From assembly GCA_030248215.1 (NCBI GenBank), contig JASANG010002850.1:1-64000 (forward strand): 64,000 bases of DNA, read 5' to 3'. Both the position numbers and the translations under genes were made by a program. Below, piece by piece: positions 56,801 to 64,000 of the stretch. The notes beneath the pieces were generated by a model. The model had not been told where the DNA came from, ran no database searches, and worked only from the letters and a program-made list of their open reading frames with translations. The stretch's first letter is position 1. The number at the start of each line of letters is the position of its first letter. This stretch comes from Enoplolaimus lenunculus. Lineage: Eukaryota > Nematoda > Enoplea > Enoplida > Thoracostomopsidae.

Positions 56801-57425
56801 CATTGCAGTTCCGCGAAAAAATGTTACGCCAATCAAAGTAACATGAACCATTCTAACCATCTTTATCGACAGAGCATTTAAGTTTCACAGAAGAAAAATA
56901 AAAAGCACTACTTTCTAAATTGGCTTCTGTACAACGGTTTGTTTTGTTTGTAAACTTTGATCATGTATTTTCGTGTTAATTTAACCAGTTGTTTGACCGT
57001 TTTCAAGTATACCCTTTGTGCCAAAACTGCACTGAAAAATACAGATTTTACACATAAACGAAATATAAGTCGGTTTACTAAACCAAAATGTTGTTTGGTC
57101 AACTTGCTATACATACAACAACTTATGGCATTTCCTGAAATTTAATTGGTAGCGGCCAACATCTACAATACGTAATTTGGACATCATTCAAGATAAACCT
57201 TGTTCTTATTGTTATGTAACCAAAAGATGCAATAAAATTAAGGTTGAACTGAACAATATTAATGTTTTTTGTTGGAAATGTTGCAATCGCTTTGACTTGC
57301 ACTTACCTTGGTTGTGAATTACCCCGATTAAAAAAGATTTGTTGATACGAATAAGACGTAGACAACGCTGCATCTGTAATAACAATTGTACCAATAAACA
57401 GCAATATAGTGATAGTTTTACACAT
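53564..57425 (-). CDS. Gene B: secreted protein with Cys core, Thr stalk and four CxYP modules
   Basis: Unrecognised family, paralogous to gene A. Minus-strand exons 57307-57425, 56912-57031, 55158-55284 and 53564-54115 join in frame (phases 2, 2, 0) to 305 residues and a TGA stop. Residues 1-20: signal peptide (MCKTITILLFIGTIVITDAA). Exon 2 is basic (LTRKYMIKVYKQNKPLY). Core cysteines 97, 117, 125 and 145 are spaced C-x19-C-x7-C-x19-C as in gene A, with MAQCTISG and NLKNVLHQLL conserved. Exon 4 then holds four modules, each C-x-Y-P-x11-C (CEYPSELLTTTVLADC, CEYPFQILIDIEQLDC, CTYPSDTVTPTLLEEC, CDYPEELISVDSFPAC). The first two are separated by a ~65-residue Thr-rich stalk encoded by a TTG/ACA microsatellite, probably O-glycosylated. 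Gene A ends at C-T-Y, where the first module would begin. Role unknown; an extracellular mucin-like or matrix protein is a guess. Confidence 0.85.
53811..53957. repeat. Coding (TTG)n microsatellite
   Basis: About 49 triplets of ttg with some att/gtc variants. On the minus strand it is read as Thr (ACA/ACG) with Ile (ATA/ATT) interruptions in exon 4 of gene B. It is expected to vary in length between individuals. Confidence 0.92.
54440..54515. mobile_element. CG-rich palindromic MITE, solo right end
   Basis: agccggacgtcaccgaacat and then aaaaagtatagcacagccct. Only the right portion of the family is present. Intron 3 of gene B. Confidence 0.5.
54819..55072. mobile_element. GAGTTAA-family MITE, copy 4
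   Basis: cactgtacattcggatcagt at the left, ctcactgaaatttacagg at the right, gagttcaatcaattcagaat inside. In intron 3 of gene B. Confidence 0.65.
55548..55912. mobile_element. aaggt(a)agg repeat family, copy 3
   Basis: Four or five internal units of about 55 bp (for example aaattataaggtagggattt), ends acagcggcgggttcaagaat and caggatccgcaagtg. Intron 2 of gene B. Confidence 0.6.
56640..56870. mobile_element. Hexamer-bearing MITE, best full-length copy
   Basis: Inverted ends: ctaacggtcaatgttacttt plus gagggctgtaac at the left; gttacgccaatcaaagtaac plus atgaaccattctaa at the right, complementary apart from a few bases. Between them: hexamers (cctaagcgtaagcc) and agcaaaaaataatctaaagc. It lies in intron 2 of gene B, about 40 bases from exon 2. 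Confidence 0.7.
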
Positions 57426-57429
57426 TTTG

Positions 57430-60165
57430 TGTTAAACGTTTTTAGATATATTCTCTAAAAATAGAGAAAACATCACAGGAAATGTGTCAAAAATATAATG
57501 CTATTTTAAACGTTGTTCGCGTTTCCAACAAAATTTCGAAACGCTTTATCTAACTGGAAGGATAAGTCGATTGAATCGCTGTTGCAAAAAAATTTTGGTT
57601 AACATTTTTTTAACGTTTGTCAAAACACTATTTTTGTGTTAATATAAAAGTTTTTTCAAAACGCAAACAAACATATTAAATTTTGACACGAATCCTTAAA
57701 ATTTCATGGCCAAATGTATTTTTGACAAAAACGATTCGAATTTGAGTGCTGGCGTCAATTTATTGTGTTATTCAAGGCTCCAACAATTCTTATAACTGTG
57801 CATTTTAACACTAGGTGATACGTCCACAAATAGCATCCCTTGATATTATTCACCACCCAAAGTATAACCACTTGATAGCATTAATGGTTTAGAATTAAAT
57901 AAAATTTAAGAGTAAACTAAAGCTGACATACGAAAGATTACGTGCGTTTTCAAACCAGTGCAAGATTAACCAAAGTATACAAGACACGCACGTTAGGGGC
58001 ACTTAAATCCTATCCATTTTGGCCGATGAAAAATATTTGAAAGGGTGGTGAAACAACAATTTTTTCATATTGTTCTCTTCGATTAAAGTTTTAATTTTAC
58101 TAAAAACATAAAGCTGTTTTTGATTTGTTTATAGTTTATTAAATTTCTGCTTCGCTAAGACGTTATTTAAAAACGTTAAAATTTTTTGTTGGCTTACCGG
58201 AGCGTAAATCCAGTACTGAACCACAATTTTCAGTATGGGCATTCAATGATTTTTGATGACTTAACAACCAAGGTTGAAAATTTTCCAGTGAGCCCAAAAT
58301 TCTTCCATTTGGAAGGCTATGCCACCACTGACCCCCTTTGGCTATTGGTCTGTTGTGAAGTAAAGCAGTATAAGTCGAAGATCTAGCAAAAGCCATGTTG
58401 TTTGGAATCGCTTGAGAAATTCAGAATATTATTTCGAAAACATTTTAAGTAAGTTTGTTTCAAGAAAATTTTCACAAAAAAATCCTGAATCTGCCACTAA
58501 CTACATCGATTACCAAGTAAATTTAATCATATCATAATCCACCCACAATTAAAACATAGCTATACATGCTAGCATTCACTAAATTTTCATCGTATCTAGA
58601 CTCAGAAAGGTTTTTTTAGTTTTACCCCATGTCCGCCCTCAAAACTAGATTTAGAACCATGACAAATAGCAAATATACCTAGCGCATGTTTTTGCAATAT
58701 AAAACGTTGTTTTGCGAACAAATTTGTAGCAAAATATATAATTCGCTAAAACTAACCGCACTCTTGTTGCCTGTCCTATTTATGCAAACGTTCATTCAAA
58801 TTGATATAACTAAAATGTTGAAAAGCACTAGAGCGTCTCTATGCAGGTTGAGCTTTCAAAATCGCTAAACCTAAAAGTTTTTAGGATTTGTATCAAAAGG
58901 CAGGAACGCTATTTTAAACGCTTGTGTCATTTCAAGTATCAAACGTTGTCTTTCAGAACGGTTTTATAAGCGGACAAACTATAAAATGAATCGCTTGTGC
59001 AACATGACCCAAGTTTTTAACTCTTTCTCGCAAGAATAAGCATTTTCTATTTCGTATTTATCGTCACTGCTCAGCTTTGGAAGCATTAAGCGCTAGCTCG
59101 AGCTACTTAAATCTTCTGTCTTATGAAACTTTACACGTAGTAATTATTACACATTGAGCATTGTTTATTTAAATAATTAACGTGTAATAAGCTCATTCTC
59201 ACAATCTACTATATGTGAGAGAAGTTAGTTATAACTAAAATAAAAGTCTATCCGCTCGATTTTTTTAAATTTAAAATTGTTGAGAAAATCTACCCGGCAT
59301 TGTGTCATCGGACCAAACATGTGAACCTTCTCCAAATGGTGTAAGTAACGTAACGTTGCTAAATTTCTACAATCGTGCAAAATATTAAACGTTGTTTTAA
59401 CTGCTTTTTGCGTTGTTTAATCAAGTTTTGTGTTGTTATTATTATTAATAATATTTTTAACGATGCATTGTTGATTGCACTTTACTTGTGTCGTGCAATT
59501 ATCACTTTTTCAACTGGCCGGCCGACCGGTCATTGGACACCGGCCAGCGAATATATTATAAATTTTAAAAATTATCAACCATTTTTATAATGACCCGGAG
59601 AGCAACAGTAAATACTCATGTTCCTGCATTTTTGCAACTTCGAAGCGTATATTTTTACAAGAGAATATACTGCATAAATGTCCTTGTAAAGGAATATGTA
59701 AAAAAGTACATATGAATAGCATTGACATTATATTTGGCGTATGTCGTACTTACTTGATATGTCTTCTATTTTTCAACAGTTTCTATCGATTTTAATCATT
59801 GTTGTGTGTTGAAACTAACGACGTGAAAGTAATAGCCTATTGCGGTCAACGTTAAACATAGTTTTTCTTACTATAGCAATATGTCTGCCCATTTGAATTT
59901 TATTGACTCGTATAATTTCGAAAATATTTAGCAAAATTTACAGTACTCTCATTTGTACCCAACCATTGATAGTCGTAGTGAAAACTCAAATGATCTTTTT
60001 TCAAATTTTTGATGAAACCGATTCAATGAGGAAGACAAAAGTTTGATTTTATTATAAATTTCGAAATTGCATGCTGACATAGTGTAATTGTCCAAATTTG
60101 AACGGAGCGAATGTGTTCAGTTGCAGATTCCGCATGTTCAGCAGGATTTAGGGTATTTTTGCCAC
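57430..60165. other. Gene-free stretch upstream of gene B
   Basis: AT-rich. A dispersed repeat at about 58185-58340 shares gatgactt(a/t)..aaggttgaaa and the ggaggct block with 33500-33600. A GC-rich inverted repeat ctggccggccgaccggtcat / caccggccag lies at 59513-59548. No exon was recognised. Confidence 0.45.
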
Positions 60166-60171
60166 ACTGTG

Positions 60172-60404
60172 AAATCCAGTTAGTTTATTTTGTTGATTCA
60201 TTCAGCCTGAGTTAAAACAATTAGAGCTCATAATCCCAAATTATTCCACGTATTCGGATTCTATTAATCAACTCGCCCGGAATTCACTAAGCTCAGACTA
60301 AGAAACAGCTCAACTGCAGAAAGAGTTAAAGTTTACTGACATTAACTCGGAAATAACTAATTTTCCGCCTGAGTTGATTAAATATCTCATTGGCATTTAC
60401 AGTA
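60172..60404. mobile_element. GAGTTAA-family MITE, copy 5
   Basis: Left end cactgtgaaatccagttag, right end ctcattggcatttacagta, with aactcgcccggaattcacta and gagttaaagtttactg inside. Confidence 0.65.
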
Positions 60405-61020
60405 CATTTTGCAACCGATTAAGATCAACAATAAAAATAAATTTCAACTTGTTTCTGCACTTTACAAATTTCTTCATGATGCAGTTTGGAAACAAATTCT
60501 TTTTCACGGCCCTTTCGGGACACTTTAACTTCTAGTTCCCCTTATTATTGTCAAAAAATTTTATGTATAGGTAGGTGTTCCAGATAAAGATTTCACTATA
60601 TTTTTCTAAAAGGCAATGCAACCCCGATTATCTGATGCGCTTTATCTGACCACACGAGCTATGTAGAATACAATGCCACCAAATAGTTCCAAATATTGAT
60701 TCAATTCTAACATTGACCATAATGATAACAGTAGGCAACACTTTCAATAGTTTTGGAACAACATAAGGAATATGACACTAAATAAAGAGCATCGGATACA
60801 AATGAAGATCACAGCCACAATGGCTCGGAACTCGAAAGACATCAGAGGACAGGGGAATGACATAGCTAGAGCAAAGGAGAGGGCAAGGGTAAGCACCAGC
60901 GTTGCACAGAGTGCACGCTGAAGCTCCAGCCGACATCCCATCGCTCAGCTCATGCCGTCCCTTGGCATCTATAAAGACAGTACCTGAAAACAAAAGTTAA
61001 TTAGACATGATATACAATGC

Positions 61021-61426
61021 TGTGAGAAACTGGAATGCATGGGTTAGTATTTTTGTCTTCATTGCACAATAATTGGCAATGACCATTGCTGAATACGGGT
61101 CGAAGTACGATACAGTGGCCACTGACAACCGCAAAGGCCCCGAAACTAGTAATAATACACATTACAGCAACAATATAATGCAAATAAATGGGTTTTATTG
61201 CCAATACATCAAGGCTTTTTGGAGTGGGGTGTTAAAAATATATTATGTGCTGCATATAGCGACGTGGCATGTGGCGGTCACTAGTGTGTCCGAGACAACG
61301 CGATGGTTCTACTGAAGCCACCTGTAGAAACCGGCCCATAAAATGACGCTCAAGCGCAGTAGGTGGCAATACCCGGCGATGAATCATCAAGGGTACAAGT
61401 CGATATTGTACGTATTAGTTGTCACA
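61021..61426 (-). repeat. Probable 3' LTR of the gypsy fossil
   Basis: About 406 bp immediately downstream of the integrase remnant, with the short inverted ends typical of LTRs (TGTGA at one side, TCACA at the other) and an AATAAA near 61190 in the element's orientation. The partner LTR is outside the window, so the call rests on position, ends and the polyadenylation signal only. Confidence 0.45.
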
Positions 61427-64000
61427 CTGAATCCAGGTTTTGTCTAAGCTACGAGCAACTTCAGTGTTGAAACTGCGTTTGCATGTGCCGAATAAAGCAT
61501 CTATACGGTTGTCTGAGGCGTCACGTTGGCGTGTTCTAAATTACGTTCATAGTTGGTATGGACTTCGGCAGAACCTGAAACTAGTTTAAATGGTCTGTTA
61601 TTGTACCACTTTGGACGCTTACTTGGCGCACCAACAAGAAACAACTTCATGTTCGGATCTTTCACATCAACAACGCGATATAATCGTTCGAACTCCGGAT
61701 GAAATTTGTTGGTGATTCGCTGATTGTGAAGAATATGTATCTTGCGCAACCTTTGTCTGAACCGGACAAATTTGGTTTTCACCAGTAATATTGGGATCGC
61801 GTTCGTGAACAATGAAGCAAGGCGTTTGATTTGTTGTTCGGCGCGGAATCGTGCGATATGCGAACAGTGCCGCGTGGAGCAACGTATCCCATGCTGAACC
61901 ATATTGTTCGGACAGCGGACGAAGAATGCGAACCAATGTTTGATTCCAACGCTCAATTATCTATTTACCTTATGGCGATAAGGCGCTGAGTATGCAATGC
62001 GCGTTCCAATATCAATCAATTCGAATTTAAATAATTCAGAACTAAACGCAGATTCCTGCGCAGACAATACAATACGTGGAACTCCGTGTCGTGGGAATCA
62101 CTTAATCATGATAATTTTAATTACCGTCAAGGCAGTTTGATCTGCAGTTGCATATGCTTCTGAACATTTCGTGAAATTATTAGCGGCACATTATATGTGT
62201 TTATTTTCAGACGGTGTTTAAGCTAACCGCCCTGCGAAATCAATTCCGGAAAATCGGCTGAATCGGCTGCAATGGTCCTTTGCGATTTGGACCTTGGTGA
62301 AATCGAGAGCACGGGAGAGCATGTGTTAATGAAATCTGAGTTGTCTTTCCTACAGTTTGGCCGATCGCACTTACTACGCGTCAACTTACAGAATACCTAC
62401 TCGGTACCAACATAACCACCGTACTTTGCCAGACCGCAAACATGCGTATGATCACTGCGTTCTACAGCGTCGATATACGTGGCAATACATCTATCACGTG
62501 CACGAGCAATGGACAAAACGGCTTGTTGAGCCTTGCTTTTCATGTCTAATGGTTCATCATTAATTTTAGACGGTTCATCTGGTAATATTAGTGGTCGCAG
62601 TAATGTATCAGCGTTAGCACGATTCGGTCGTTTTCGGTAAACAATTTCGTAGTCACATTCTTGAACTCATAATGCAAATTTGTCCAATCGTATCGTCAAT
62701 AAATTGAGTGAATGTCGTTTGTCATGTACTTGGACGTTTTGGTGTTGCTTAGTTTACGACTGTTATAGCACACAACACGCCCTCAATTGTCAAAGGTTTT
62801 TTGTGCTGATATATAGAATATTCCAGTATCGCTAGCATCAGTATATGGAACAAATGGCCTGGTAAAATCCGGAAACGCCAATATTGGCGCTTCGACCAAG
62901 CGTCGCTTTAGAGTATCGAATGCGTTTTGGCATTCTATAGTCCATTGATCTTTTAATTCAGCCTTCTTGAGCTTTACACGAGTCAACTCGTAAAGTGGAT
63001 TTGCGACTGTACTGTAATTTTTGACAAACTGATGATAATAACCGATGAGACCTAAAAAAGCAGGGACATCAGCAACCTTCTTTGGTACTGCACTTTCTAA
63101 AATTGCCTTAACCTCCTCAGGATTTGGTGCTATGCCGTCTTCAGATATTTGATGGTTTAAAATTAATTTCTTTTTCGCAAATTCGCACTTGATGGGTTTG
63201 ATCTTGAGACCAGCATCGCGCGCTGAAACACTTGGTTGATGTCGCAGCAGTGATTCCAAGCTGTCGGCGAATAAATGATTACGTCGTCGAAATAACATAG
63301 ACTGAATTCTATGAGCAAACCTGAAATAGTCATTTGCATCATTCGTTGAAATGTCGCTGGAGCATTACAGTGTCCGAACGGCATCGACGTGAACTCGAAC
63401 AGACTTTCGTTATATATGTATTATGTCTTCTCGATATCTGCTTCGTTCATTGAGACTGCCAATATCCAGACCGCAGATCGTTAGCTGAAAAGTATTTCGC
63501 ACCGTTCAACGCATCTAGTGTCTCGTCAATGCGAGGAAATGGAAAACAATCTCTTTGTTGTGGCGTTGAGTGGCCTATACTCGATGCATACGCAATCGTT
63601 TCCGTCTTTCTTTTTCGCCAAGATAATCCGGCATGCCCAAGGGCTTTTCGATTGCCGAATGGCACCTTGATCAAGCATTTGTTTGATACTTTTGTTGCGT
63701 ATACGTTTTTCAAACGTCACTCGGTAGATGCGCTGTTAAATTGGCTCATGTATTTCGATATTGATCTTGCGTTTAACGTAAAGGCTTGTATGATTAATTT
63801 GCTCATTCGATTTGGCAAACAGATCGCGACTGTTATGCAATATGAGCTTTAGCAATGTGTTTCATAATCGTCAAGATCGGTATTGTCACAACTGAACTTG
63901 TCAGGCAGGTCGATGTCGGTTGTTTGTTGTCAGTATGGGTCATCCACATTATAATGCGCGCGCTAATATAAAGATTTGTCCACCCACCCGGTGGGGATCT
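61021..64000 (-). mobile_element. Fossil Ty3/gypsy LTR retrotransposon, partial
   Basis: Minus-strand pol remnants of a Ty3/gypsy (Metaviridae-type) element that runs past the right edge of the window. Recognisable parts in element order: reverse transcriptase, with SPWACRIILAKKKDG and the catalytic-box region CYFDDVIIYS (about 63160-63720); RNase H with VPYTDASDTG (about 62780-63160); integrase C-terminal part with WDTLLHAALFAYRTIPRRTT (about 61500-61960). The copy is broken, with several interruptions across pol, so it is a fossil of moderate age. gag, protease and the 5' end lie outside or are absent. A likely 3' LTR is listed separately. Confidence 0.88.

Noticed and set aside
60744-60993. 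Exon-like Cys-containing frame next to the gypsy fossil
   Set aside because: It has an acceptor-like ttttcag, but two overlapping frames are open, no partner exon was found and it lies against the probable LTR.

Overview
The window is animal (metazoan) nuclear DNA: AT-rich, intron-bearing genes with GT-AG splice sites, very dense small DNA transposons, and one decayed Ty3/gypsy copy at the right edge. The gene content (a tandem array of secreted astacin metalloproteases) and the many degenerate TTAGGC hexamer tracts, TTAGGC being the nematode telomere unit, point to a nematode. That is an inference; no marker gene fixes the phylum.

Layout. 1-5580: a giant imperfect palindrome (foldback-type element), whose arms end in 18-bp tandem arrays that switch orientation near 2645. 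5580-10990: gene-free, MITEs and a tRNA-like fragment. 10996-14227 (+): gene A, a complete four-exon gene for a 170-aa secreted protein of a family I do not recognise. 17506-22850 (-): astacin 1 (four exons certain, first exon uncertain). 28215-31892 (+): decayed exons 3 and 4 of a paralogue of gene A (copy C). 33761-39453 (-): astacin 2, complete, five exons, 261 aa. 44404-49136 (-): astacin 3, complete, five exons, 261 aa. 53564-57425 (-): gene B, a complete four-exon, 305-aa relative of gene A with a Thr-rich stalk and four C-x-Y-P-x11-C modules. 61021-64000 (-): broken Ty3/gypsy element, running off the right edge.

The rest is repeats: a TA-flanked MITE family (about nine copies), a GAGTTAA-rich MITE family (five copies), a CG-rich palindromic MITE family, a MITE family carrying TTAGGC-like hexamers, a family with PIF/Harbinger-like ends, and satellites with units of 18, about 20, 31, 40 and 181 bp.

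Genes together: the astacins are minimal secreted zinc proteases (signal peptide, short aspartate-switch prosegment, catalytic domain, no C-terminal extension). The A/B/C genes encode small secreted proteins with an invariant C-x19-C-x7-C-x19-C core. On the map A(+) faces astacin 1(-) and C(+) faces astacin 2(-), so the pair may have been duplicated as a unit. Whether the products act together cannot be read from sequence. The A/B/C family is the best candidate here for something undescribed.
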